Source of the DNA: Deltaproteobacteria bacterium
Lineage (GTDB): Bacteria > Desulfobacterota > Desulfobacteria > Desulfobacterales > JAFDCJ01
Length of the DNA stretch: 10,711 nucleotides
Direction: 5' to 3'
NCBI GenBank assembly: GCA_024277475.1
Contig: JAJRVC010000533.1
Coordinates: forward strand, 1-10,711
The notes under the pieces: generated by a model
What the model was told of the DNA's origin: nothing
Seen by the model: only the letters and a program-made list of their open reading frames with translations
The model's database searches: none
Shown: positions 1 to 7,201 of the stretch, piece after piece
Layout: each line of letters opens with the position of its first letter
Numbering within the stretch: the stretch's first letter is position 1
Translations under genes and position numbers: made by a program

Positions 1-628
1 CTGAAGATGCAGAAACTAACGCCGATTTCTGCACTGCCGGTTGATTGTCATATCCAGTTTCTTCCTTTGCCCCAAACAGCACAATATTAATTTCAGCAGT
101 ATCAACAGCCACCCAACACCCGGTACCACTTGCGCTTGTCGTTGTCCACCAGCCGGTAGCGCCAGGTGATACCGTTGTATCAGGATCGATGATCGTCCCG
201 CCGTTGTGGTTTGTCTTGGCCAGGTCAGCATCCCAATAATAAAAAGTTCCACCACCGTCACCGGCCGAGTAAAAACCCATGGTGCGTACATATCCACCGG
301 TCGTCGCCCCGAGCAATTCTGACATGGTCCCAACGATCGCGTCGCTGAATCCTATCAGTGGGTTATAGTCGTCACGGGTAAATATGGTCACATCGTCGGC
401 GTCTGTGACAACAATCTTATATGACCCGGAAGAAATGAATATATCCGCCTCTCCCCTGGAGTCCAAAATAACCGGATTGGCATTCTGGACTGATCCGTTC
501 TGGTCGGCGTAAGTGGCCTTCAAGGTACTAGTCCCGGCCTCATAAAAGTAAGCCTTTCCGCCGGACAATGGGCTACCGTTGGCATCGTCGGCGTGGAATT
601 TTGGTAATTCGAAATTTGCTAAAGCCAT
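1..628 (-). CDS. Tailspike protein with P22-type head-binding N-terminus, partial (3' end outside window)
   Basis: The frame is open from the ATG at 628 to the window edge (209 codons, no stop), so the C-terminus is missing. An AGGGA ribosome site lies 6 bases upstream of the ATG. Residues 1-88 (start MALANFELPK, then PLSGGKAYFYEAGTST and NPVILDSRGEAD) form a particle-binding domain like that of podovirus tailspikes and are closely similar to the same region of the next gene upstream. Residues 113-133 carry a YVRTMGFYSAGDGGGTFYYWD-like segment. Residues 183-209 read VLFGAKEETGYDNQPAVQKS, the usual lead-in (FGAkgDg..Dn..A...A) to a right-handed beta-helix of the pectate-lyase type. By family knowledge such spikes trimerise at the tail and bind or cleave surface polysaccharide. 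Depolymerase activity is inferred, because the catalytic part lies outside the window. It follows the fibre gene by 21 bases and is the last gene seen. Confidence 0.85.
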   Translation of the reverse strand, partial: MALANFELPKFHADDANGSPLSGGKAYFYEAGTSTLKATYADQNGSVQNANPVILDSRGEADIFISSGSYKIVVTDADDVTIFTRDDYNPLIGFSDAIVGTMSELLGATTGGYVRTMGFYSAGDGGGTFYYWDADLAKTNHNGGTIIDPDTTVSPGATGWWTTTSASGTGCWVAVDTAEINIVLFGAKEETGYDNQPAVQKSALVSASS

Positions 629-660
629 TTTGTTTCCCTATAGTCTTGCTTAAATTAAGC
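626..660 (-). promoter_or_regulatory. Intergenic palindrome and strong ribosome site before the tailspike
   Basis: The 21-base gap between the fibre stop (650-652) and the tailspike ATG (626-628) holds the only clear non-coding signals at this end. A perfect 6-bp inverted repeat with a one-base spacer, GCTTAA-A-TTAAGC on the plus strand, occupies 648-660 and covers the fibre stop codon. On the coding strand it is followed by CTATAGGGAAAC, whose AGGGA is a good Shine-Dalgarno sequence 6 bases from the ATG. The arms are AT-rich with almost no loop, so an RNA terminator is unlikely. A protein-binding site or chance are both possible. The ribosome site is well supported; any regulatory role of the palindrome is not. 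Confidence 0.45.
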
Positions 661-2188
661 TGTCAAATTCGTATCCGGTGCAAAATATTTGCGCTTGGCC
701 GCCTGTAGTTCCATCATCGGCATAACTCATATAGATGGTATTTAAGTGTCTTCCGCGAATAACTGCACGGTATGATGTGTGATTATACATAGCCCTGGTT
801 GAGTCGCTATTCACGTATAAATTTGGGCCTTTGGTGGTGCTATGTGCAGAATCTGTATCAAAATTTAATGATGCAAAACCGGTTGATCCATAAGCAAATA
901 GTTGAATATACAGGTCAATTACTGAAATGCCATAAGGAATAGCAAGGTCTTTTGTAGATGAAGCCCCTGAAGACATTGGGAACGAAAAGAAATAGTTATC
1001 TGTCCCTGAAGAATCTATTGTATTTAACCCATTTGAATTAAAGAATTTTATTATATACTGTGAAGCGTCAAGATAAAATGCTCCGATGCACCTGTCGTCA
1101 CCGTTGTACCAACCATTTTTAGATTGGTCTATCGATGGAGATGCAGACTTTAGTAGCAGCTGAGAGCTTGTTGTTATGTCATTTGTTGAAGACACGCCAG
1201 TTGCTACTATGTATAAATAAACTATATTATTTGAAAATAATAAAAAGTCTCCATTTACAGTTATTCCAGATGACGAAATGTTTACCACTTTATCAAATGT
1301 AGATGTGGTTATGCGATATGCACCGCCGGTAACTAAAATTGAATACGACCCTGCATATTCAAATGACGACCTACTTATTACCCCATGCCCGCTTATAACT
1401 GATGATATCCTCTCAGAATTCGATACAATATCTTCCATGTAGTCCCTGGTGATAAACTGCTCTACCAGAACCGGCCTTCGCGGGCAATTTGTGGCCGCAG
1501 AACCAAGGGTAAGCCGTAGCCCGGAATATGTTTCAGCAGATCCGCTCCCGAGTTCAAGATATGCGCTTGATGATGTGTCTATGATGAAGGTGACCGGGTT
1601 ACCAACACTGATCACGGTTGCCGAGGAAAGGCCGAGGCCGTTTACGGTAACGCTGCCGGAGTCCTGGAGGAAGCAGGTTACCTCTTTTCCATTCAGCGCC
1701 GTTATATCGTCGTTAGTCTGCCTGATCCTTGTTCCTGCTGACAAGGTAATTGACCCGCCAGCGGTAAATGTTACTGTGCCAGTAGCGGAACATTCCCATT
1801 TGTCAAAAAGATCATCACCAACAGAAAGCGCAGCACCGCTCACATAGCCGTTTTCATTTACCCTGGCTTCTGAGTTTATCAACAGGTTGGCGCCGAACCC
1901 GTCGTCTTCCTGTAGATATCCGTGGTAATCATCCCTGGTAAGAATGGTAACGTCGTTTGAGTCAAGGACAACAACCTTATACGGGTCACGGTCAAGAAAA
2001 ACATCAGCCTCACCGCGAGAATCGAGTATTACCGGGTTTGAGTTGGTGGTCAGGCCGTCGGCGTCGGAATATGTGTTTTTCATGGTCGACGTACCAGACT
2101 CATAAAAATACACCTTGCCTCCGGATAAAGGGTTGCCGTTATCGTCAAAAACGCTCAGTTTTGGGAATTCAAAATTCAGTTTGCTCAT
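650..2188 (-). CDS. Tail fibre/tailspike with P22-type N-terminal particle-binding domain
   Basis: 512 aa from the ATG at 2188 (MSKLNFEFPK). The frame also extends to a TTG at 2200, but the ATG aligns exactly with the start of the paralogous tailspike at 628, so I prefer it. The ribosome site is weak (AAAAGA), and the upstream gene ends 8 bases before. Residues 1-88 are the particle-binding domain (PLSGGKVYFYESGTST, NPVILDSRGEADVF, TRDDY). Residues about 100-250 (start NLLINSEARVNENGYVSG, later YSGLRLTLGSAATNCPRRP) look like the jelly-roll module of many phage fibres. Residues about 250-512 are Ser/Thr/Asn-rich beta sequence of unrecognised fold, probably the receptor-binding tip. GC content drops from about 60% to 20-25% in lines sampled on either side of about 1440, as if the tip had been swapped in. 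No beta-helix lead-in or chaperone peptidase is visible. Confidence 0.8.
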   Translation of the reverse strand: MSKLNFEFPKLSVFDDNGNPLSGGKVYFYESGTSTMKNTYSDADGLTTNSNPVILDSRGEADVFLDRDPYKVVVLDSNDVTILTRDDYHGYLQEDDGFGANLLINSEARVNENGYVSGAALSVGDDLFDKWECSATGTVTFTAGGSITLSAGTRIRQTNDDITALNGKEVTCFLQDSGSVTVNGLGLSSATVISVGNPVTFIIDTSSSAYLELGSGSAETYSGLRLTLGSAATNCPRRPVLVEQFITRDYMEDIVSNSERISSVISGHGVISRSSFEYAGSYSILVTGGAYRITTSTFDKVVNISSSGITVNGDFLLFSNNIVYLYIVATGVSSTNDITTSSQLLLKSASPSIDQSKNGWYNGDDRCIGAFYLDASQYIIKFFNSNGLNTIDSSGTDNYFFSFPMSSGASSTKDLAIPYGISVIDLYIQLFAYGSTGFASLNFDTDSAHSTTKGPNLYVNSDSTRAMYNHTSYRAVIRGRHLNTIYMSYADDGTTGGQAQIFCTGYEFDSLI

Positions 2189-2196
2189 ATGTCTTT

Positions 2197-3804
2197 TCAA
2201 GGTAGAGGGTTTTTTGAGGACTTCTTTGCTCTCCTCAAAAGTTCTATATCTTCCTTTACGCCCATGGCGCCTTTCCCCAAGATACTATTCGGTTTGATAT
2301 CGCTGATTACTTTTCTTATACCGTCAATTTTCTCAGCATCAATGAACATCTTCTCAACAGCCCTGTTCGGGTCTTTCAGCATTTTGTAATATTTTGCAAT
2401 TCCAGCTGAAGTTGCTGCAGCAGAGAACACGGCTGGTTCATGAGATATTATTCCACGTATGGCCTGACCTCCGGTAAAAATATCTGAAAAGTCAACTAGC
2501 CCCTTCAAATCTTTTCTTCCCTCAACAATAGCTCTCCTGTTTACGTCTCTTTCTATTGATTTCAAAGCGCCATACTTCTTCTTCAGGGCTGAATATTCTT
2601 TTCCGGTTGCCTTCGTTATCGTGTGATTCAACTGCTTCCTGAGATTATTGATCACCACCGCGTCAACATTCGCCTTTGCTGCAGCTGAATAATTCGGGTT
2701 TTTGTAAAACGATTCCAATTTTCCGTTTAATGCCGCGATTGCATCTTGCGCTTCACCTGCAGTATATTTCCCTCTTTTCAACAGGCTATCAGCAAGGCTA
2801 CTGGCATACGAAGATATTTCCGGGGAAAGGTCATTCAGAGTCTTACTTTTTGCAACTTTCTTTAATTCTTTTGCGATTGGTATTAAGTCAACAGTCGAAT
2901 CTGAACCAGTAAGTTTTGCAAGATCGTCATATTCTGAGAAAACGATTCTTTTTGTTTCGTCAATAGCTCTCGAAAAGTCATCCAGGCTTTTCGGAAGTTT
3001 TCCGGTAACAACTGATCCTGATTCGTCAAAAAGTTTTATTTTATCCTTTTGATTTATTATTTCTTCTACTGCCCGTGTGGCATTTGAATAATATTTCTCA
3101 GCTTGACGATATGTCCTTTTCCCCACCACTGTAGGGCGAATTGATTTATTTATTCCATGCCTTACAGTCTTTGACAATTTGATATCAAGCCGTTTCGGAT
3201 TTAAAGCATTCCTTAATGCTAAAATATCAGTGGTCATTGCGCCTGTTTCTTTCGATACCGATTTTTTTACCGAACCAACCCCGCTCAGTGCCCACATATT
3301 CAGAGCGCCCTCAATTGCCATAGCGGCGTCAGGGTATTTTTTTGCAAACGATTTATACCTTGTACGCCCTTCCTTCAGCAAGGCCAGGCCTGTTTTTCCG
3401 ATGTCGGTACCCAAGATATTTTCGACCCCTGCTGATACAGCCTCCTGGATCTGTTTAGGAGTGAAGTCTATATATGCCTCCTTTATCGCCCTGCCGGTAA
3501 TATCAACCCCGGCCCCGGCAACCTGCCCGGCGGCAAGTCCAACCGTCCCTGGAGCATTAAAGATTCCACTTGCTATTCCATCCTCTGTCCTACGCCCTAC
3601 CATTTCTTTCGTTTTTTCGTAACGTCTAGAAATATCACCGGCCACTCCGCCGAGAAATCCTTTCTCTGATGCCGGTTGCTCAGGTTGGATAGTATTAATG
3701 GCCTGACTTGTTGGTTCAATAGGTTTGGCCCATTCCGGGAGCACAGGCGCTGGTGCTTGATCTTGCTGGCGTATGGGTTTGGCCCATTCCGGGAGCGCAG
3801 GCAT
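2197..3804 (-). CDS. Large internal virion (DNA ejection) protein, P22 gp16-like by position
   Basis: 535 aa. The ATG at 3804 overlaps the upstream stop by one base (TAATG), with AGGGG about 11 bases upstream. It is third in a row of three genes whose order and sizes (324, 461, 535 aa) parallel P22 gp7, gp20 and gp16 (229, 471, 609 aa), the proteins ejected into the host ahead of the DNA. The gp16 role is inferred from that, not from a recognised domain. Residues 4-11 and 22-29 are two exact copies of LPEWAKPI in a Pro/Gln-rich leader. Residues 49-105 are Gly/Ala-rich and amphipathic (FLGGVAGDI, GTVGLAAGQVAGAGVD). Residues 200-440 are Lys-rich and mostly helical. Residues 445-475 (GQAIRGIISHEPAVFSAAAT) form a second hydrophobic stretch that could contact membrane. 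The C-terminus is basic. No lysozyme or transglycosylase motif was seen. It ends in TGA at 2197. Confidence 0.65.
   Translation of the reverse strand: MPALPEWAKPIRQQDQAPAPVLPEWAKPIEPTSQAINTIQPEQPASEKGFLGGVAGDISRRYEKTKEMVGRRTEDGIASGIFNAPGTVGLAAGQVAGAGVDITGRAIKEAYIDFTPKQIQEAVSAGVENILGTDIGKTGLALLKEGRTRYKSFAKKYPDAAMAIEGALNMWALSGVGSVKKSVSKETGAMTTDILALRNALNPKRLDIKLSKTVRHGINKSIRPTVVGKRTYRQAEKYYSNATRAVEEIINQKDKIKLFDESGSVVTGKLPKSLDDFSRAIDETKRIVFSEYDDLAKLTGSDSTVDLIPIAKELKKVAKSKTLNDLSPEISSYASSLADSLLKRGKYTAGEAQDAIAALNGKLESFYKNPNYSAAAKANVDAVVINNLRKQLNHTITKATGKEYSALKKKYGALKSIERDVNRRAIVEGRKDLKGLVDFSDIFTGGQAIRGIISHEPAVFSAAATSAGIAKYYKMLKDPNRAVEKMFIDAEKIDGIRKVISDIKPNSILGKGAMGVKEDIELLRRAKKSSKNPLP
3722..3802 (-). 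repeat. Two direct repeats encoding LPEWAKPI (period 54 bases)
   Basis: Copies at 3722-3748 and 3776-3802 are 27 bases long with a single mismatch. They are in frame and 54 bases (18 codons) apart, giving the octapeptide LPEWAKPI twice at the N-terminus of the gp16-like protein. Near-identity at the DNA level points to a recent duplication or to repair between copies. The repeat could be a short binding motif, for example for incorporation into the procapsid. That role is a guess. Confidence 0.75.
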
Positions 3805-5189
3805 TATATTTTATTCCCCTGGGAGTCAAAGTATTCCATTTGTCCAGTCTCCGGGTTTACGCCGCCGAACGCTGCATTTGGAGGTGCAGTACCTTGGCTT
3901 GGTTCTTGATTATTACTTCCAACCTGCTGTCTTTCTCTTGATGGTAATTTCATGCCATGAACCAGCTCCTTTTCCTGCTCATCAAAGCCTTTCATTCTGT
4001 TTTGGGTTTCGAGTTTCATGAACGCAATAACAGCTTCCACCTGTTCAGGGGTTTGGGCAGCATTTAAAAGTCGTTCAACCTTTTTCACCTCACCTTCTGC
4101 CATTTGTGTATTCCCCATTGAGCCGGAAATAATTTTTGTATACTCATTGACCACAGCCTTTAATGATGTGTCAAAAGCTGAAATTTCTGGATCACCGGCT
4201 ATTGATCGTTTCCCGGCATTAACCCACTTGTTCACAATTGGCACACCTGAACGGTCAACCTTCTTTGAAAGCCCCATGGCTAAATCTGCATTTTTTACAA
4301 AGTTTTTCTCAAATGCACCGACTATTGTCTTTTGCTTTTTAAGTTGGGCAAGCGCAGTTTTATTAACAGATGTTCCAATCTGAAATATCCTTGCCTCTTC
4401 TGAAGTCATGCCTGTGCCCTTGAGTAGTTCAGCGGCCCTGTTGAGTATTTTTTTTCTTATAGGGCCTGCCTTCATGCCAAGAGGCGGTAGAGTTCCATCG
4501 ATATTATAACGAGTAGCGATGTTGTCCAGGGCATCAGGTGTAAGATCTTGTTCAGTGATATCATTGCCAGTATGCTTCGGATTTGTGGCAACAAGCTTCC
4601 CGTCCTTATAAAGCTGTGTCCCAGGGGATACAGTCCGATAATCAGGCTTCTCTGGTTGGTACCCGTAAACCGCCAGCCGACTCTGCACCCATTCTTGATT
4701 ATATTCTTCCGGGAATGCAGGTAAGAGCTGATCCTTTATCTCCTGCTCTGAAACAAGACCAGAACGCATGGTTGCGTCGAGAATAGCCTTCCTTGCGAGA
4801 GCATAGCTCTCCGGCCCCTTGACCATAGGAAGGACTCTCTTTCCTAGCTCCATTGAAAATTTTCCGAACTCTTTATGCCGTTCACGTTCTCGCTTGTCAT
4901 TTTTGGCGTAATATTCAAGGATTTGCGCTTGCCTGTCTGGTGAAAGCTGAGAGATTGCCTCCTTGTTCATTGTATACGGCTTCACAAGGTCTATTTTTGA
5001 CAATAATTCTTTGTCCCTGTCTTCAATGGTCCATGCTTTTCTTTTTCTGGCCCTCACCTGGTTGTTCCAGGTATTATCCTTTTTTCTCTGCAATGCGTTC
5101 TGTTCTAGAAGGTTTGCTCTGAGCGCATTTTCCCTTCCACGGGCGAAAGCATTTGCCGGGTCGGCTACTATTAATCGTGGCTGTGCCAT
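3804..5189 (-). CDS. Internal virion (DNA ejection) protein, P22 gp20-like by position
   Basis: 461 aa. The ATG at 5189 has AAGGGA upstream and lies 9 bases after the stop of the gp7-like gene; the TAA stop overlaps the next ATG by one base. The protein is soluble-looking and highly charged. Residues 1-60 are Arg/Lys-rich and helical (ARGRENALRANLL, RARKRKAW). Residues about 85-125 are Lys/Glu-rich (KNDKRERERHKEFGKF). The middle contains a TVSPGTQLYKDGKLVATNPK segment, and the C-terminus is low complexity (QGTAPPNAAFGG, ETGQMEYFDSQGNKI). There is no signal peptide, membrane segment or enzyme motif. Size and place (P22 gp20 is 471 aa and lies between gp7 and gp16) support an ejection-protein role, but I recognise no diagnostic domain, so a general virion structural protein is the alternative. 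Confidence 0.6.
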   Translation of the reverse strand: MAQPRLIVADPANAFARGRENALRANLLEQNALQRKKDNTWNNQVRARKRKAWTIEDRDKELLSKIDLVKPYTMNKEAISQLSPDRQAQILEYYAKNDKRERERHKEFGKFSMELGKRVLPMVKGPESYALARKAILDATMRSGLVSEQEIKDQLLPAFPEEYNQEWVQSRLAVYGYQPEKPDYRTVSPGTQLYKDGKLVATNPKHTGNDITEQDLTPDALDNIATRYNIDGTLPPLGMKAGPIRKKILNRAAELLKGTGMTSEEARIFQIGTSVNKTALAQLKKQKTIVGAFEKNFVKNADLAMGLSKKVDRSGVPIVNKWVNAGKRSIAGDPEISAFDTSLKAVVNEYTKIISGSMGNTQMAEGEVKKVERLLNAAQTPEQVEAVIAFMKLETQNRMKGFDEQEKELVHGMKLPSRERQQVGSNNQEPSQGTAPPNAAFGGVNPETGQMEYFDSQGNKI

Positions 5190-5198
5190 AACTATCCC

Positions 5199-6173
5199 TT
5201 AATATTGTGACCATGCGCCACCGAGCGAACCGCCACCCGATGAAACTGGAGTTGTCTGATTATTCCCATAAAAATAACCAAGGCCGCTCGCGATGCTGTT
5301 TAGGCCCTGGCCCAATGCGTTCGCCTGGTTGATGTAGCCTGATGCCCTTGCATCCTGAGCTGCACTGTAAGCATCAGCGGCACCGAGCATTCCCTGACCT
5401 TGAGAGTTTGCCGCCCCGGCAATGCCAGCGGCAATTGCAGCAGCTGCCGCATTGGTTCCCTGAGCCCCGGCGTTTGCCCCGGATATTAACGAGTTTGCCC
5501 CGGCGTTTGCCCCGGACATTAGAGCGTTTCCGGCAGCATTAATAGCGCTTGCCCCTGCTGATGATGTAGTTCCGGCAGCAGAAAGGCCAAGCGCAGACAT
5601 ATTTTGCCATGGCGTGAGACTGGCGTAGTACCTACGGAGGAAATTATCATAATCCTGGGTAGCATAATTCTGAGAGAATCTGTCAATAGCCTTTATGTTC
5701 CTCCCACTTAGCACCATTCCTTTTGCCGCTGCACTACGTTCAATAGCTTTATTTCCCTCTGAAAGCCTGAACTGATACCCTGGGGACGTTTCAAATTTCC
5801 CCGGCCCTGCAGCCACAAGCTGTGCCAGTTTATTATTGGCAGTCACCCCTGCTGTTCTCCACGGCGACAAGTCTGTTCTCGTTTGCTGGTATTGCTGCTG
5901 TTGCATGTCTGCAACATTCCTGGCCGTTTCAGACTGCATTCTGGCAGCATCCCTTGCCGCTGAAGCCTGTGCGTTTGCGGCATCCCTGGCCGCCGCCGCC
6001 TGTATATTTGCCGCCTCTATTTGTGCCTGAGAGGACAAATACGCGGCACTTGTTGCCGCATCACCCTGAGCCGCTGCTGCCTGTGCCTGCGCGTCTGCCG
6101 CATCACCTGCCGCGTTTGATGCAATAAGTGCCCCGCCGACCCCAGCAACTACGATTGCCGCTGCTACATACAT
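5199..6173 (-). CDS. DNA injection/transfer protein, P22 gp7-like
   Basis: 324 aa from the ATG at 6173. The frame is open to 6260, but GGAGG lies exactly 7 bases before 6173, and the protein then starts MYVAAAIVVAGVGGALIASN, a hydrophobic N-terminal segment as in this family. Residues 24-90 are Ala/Gln-rich coiled-coil sequence (AAAARDAANAQASAARDAAR). Residues 99-190 hold the recognisable core: DLSPWRTAGVTANNKLAQLV, SPGYQFRLSEGNKAIERSAAAKG, SGRNIKAIDRFSQNYATQDY, as in podovirus DNA-transfer proteins. Residues 200-300 are Ala/Gly/Asn-rich with an 11-residue repeat, and the C-terminus is Gly/Ser-rich. By family knowledge such proteins sit inside the capsid and are ejected with the DNA into the host envelope. 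The first 10 bases overlap the 3' end of the radical SAM gene, so translation is probably coupled. Confidence 0.82.
   Translation of the reverse strand: MYVAAAIVVAGVGGALIASNAAGDAADAQAQAAAAQGDAATSAAYLSSQAQIEAANIQAAAARDAANAQASAARDAARMQSETARNVADMQQQQYQQTRTDLSPWRTAGVTANNKLAQLVAAGPGKFETSPGYQFRLSEGNKAIERSAAAKGMVLSGRNIKAIDRFSQNYATQDYDNFLRRYYASLTPWQNMSALGLSAAGTTSSAGASAINAAGNALMSGANAGANSLISGANAGAQGTNAAAAAIAAGIAGAANSQGQGMLGAADAYSAAQDARASGYINQANALGQGLNSIASGLGYFYGNNQTTPVSSGGGSLGGAWSQY
5465..5530 (-). repeat. 33-base tandem repeat in the gp7-like gene
   Basis: Two adjacent 33-base units, 5465-5497 and 5498-5530, share their first 19 bases exactly and most of the rest. They encode consecutive 11-residue units of the SGANAGAN(S/A)L type in the flexible Ala/Gly part of the injection protein. 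This looks like slippage-type expansion within a low-complexity region. Confidence 0.7.
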
Positions 6174-7201
6174 TTTCCAACCTCCATTATCCTGTAGCCG
6201 TCTTTCCATCCGGCTGATATTCCTTCGTTGACTATCTGGGCAATTGGCACAGGATAACACCTCATGTCAGGACCGAGCATATAAACCGGCCTTGAGCAGA
6301 TATGATAATCAAGGTTCTCTACTGTCGGAGCAGAGGCAAGCGAAACATCACCTCCCTTGTTCGTCTCCATGTACAAGCAATAAATATTGCTCTGCTCTAT
6401 CCTGTTTGATTGGACCGGACAATAATCTGAAAACTTGTCAAGAAAAGCAGTGTGCAGATCGGAAAGAAAGATATCCTTCTTGCCCTTGTTACCCCAATTG
6501 TGGAACATTGTCCTTACCCTGAGCATCGAATAAAGCTCTCGTGTCTCATTGTAAAAATCGTAAATGAAGTCAAGCTCGTCCAGGCTCTGAATTGAAAACA
6601 TCACGCAGGATGCTTTAAGTCCGGCATCTTTGATATTCTGCAGTGCTTTCTTTTTAAGTTCCAGCTCTTTTTTCCCGTAATTCTTCGGGTGCTGGAACGA
6701 CATTGCGAACCTGTAATTTTTTCCAGTTACCCATGCCTCATGCAATGTAGACTTGAAAAACTCCTCGTCCCCGAGCCTGAGCATGTTTGTGATCGTTGAC
6801 GGGTTCCACCCGAGCCAGTGTAGCTTTTTGGTGAATTCAATATAGTCCGGCCTTATTGTAGGTTCCCCTCCGGACTGCATGAGGGAAAATCCCTTGTACA
6901 TATCCCAGAGCAACTGGTGATACCATATCTCGTCATGCTTCGGCTCCAGTCCGCCGTCGTAATAGCACCATGGGCATTTCATGTTGCACGAGTCCTCAAC
7001 ATGAATGATAATAGAATTATTGTTCCCAAGCGTTCCGTGCTTATAGAAATTTGAAACATGCTGGAACGATGGATCGACAACAGCCCTCTGCTTGCCGTGA
7101 ACGTCGCATTCTTTACGCATGACTGCTTTTCCGCCCTCGTTCGATATGGTGGCAGGTATTTTTTTGTAGCACACGTTACAGAGCGATATTGTGTAAATCA
7201 T
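6164..7201 (-). CDS. Radical SAM enzyme with N-terminal CxxC/CxxH module
   Basis: 345 aa. The ATG at 7201 overlaps the stop of the small upstream gene (TAATG), with AAGGG 6 bases before it. The core has the CX3CX2C cluster motif C72-N-M-K-C76-P-W-C79 within HVEDSCNMKCPWCYY, preceded by a hydrophobic strand (SIIIHV), and the SAM-binding motif SGGEPT at 110-115. These are the hallmarks of an enzyme that cleaves S-adenosylmethionine with a [4Fe-4S] cluster. Before the core, C8-x2-C11 and C32-x2-H35-G form a probable metal site in the layout CxxC..IPA..G..V..K.C..HG, typical of tetraether-lipid-synthase and MJ0619-like radical SAM proteins. The C-terminal third has C261, C275, C302, C315 and C344, which could bind an auxiliary cluster. 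All key residues are present. The substrate is unknown. It lies inside the virion operon at about the place of P22 gene 14, and its last 10 bases overlap the gp7-like gene. Confidence 0.9.
   Translation of the reverse strand: MIYTISLCNVCYKKIPATISNEGGKAVMRKECDVHGKQRAVVDPSFQHVSNFYKHGTLGNNNSIIIHVEDSCNMKCPWCYYDGGLEPKHDEIWYHQLLWDMYKGFSLMQSGGEPTIRPDYIEFTKKLHWLGWNPSTITNMLRLGDEEFFKSTLHEAWVTGKNYRFAMSFQHPKNYGKKELELKKKALQNIKDAGLKASCVMFSIQSLDELDFIYDFYNETRELYSMLRVRTMFHNWGNKGKKDIFLSDLHTAFLDKFSDYCPVQSNRIEQSNIYCLYMETNKGGDVSLASAPTVENLDYHICSRPVYMLGPDMRCYPVPIAQIVNEGISAGWKDGYRIMEVGKCM

Noticed and set aside
633..650. True T7-type promoter before the tailspike
   Set aside because: Only the initiation half matches. 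The upstream recognition half matches at about 4 of 12 positions, no similar core was noticed before other genes, and P22-like phages use host RNA polymerase. AGGGA is explained as a ribosome site.
2189..2200. TTG start for the fibre gene
   Set aside because: The ATG at 2188 aligns with the start of the paralogous tailspike. The TTG adds only four residues and overlaps the previous stop.
3179..3622. 147-codon open frame on the plus strand inside the gp16-like gene
   Set aside because: It lies entirely opposite a well-supported gene, has no ribosome site or recognisable domain, and its composition is that expected of an antisense shadow. The same holds for plus-strand frames at 1449-1847, 4018-4383, 8798-9247 and 10327-10641.
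6174..6260. Upstream extension of the gp7-like protein by 29 residues (start at 6260)
   Set aside because: The extension overlaps the radical SAM gene and lacks a ribosome site, whereas the ATG at 6173 has GGAGG at ideal spacing and begins the expected hydrophobic N-terminus.
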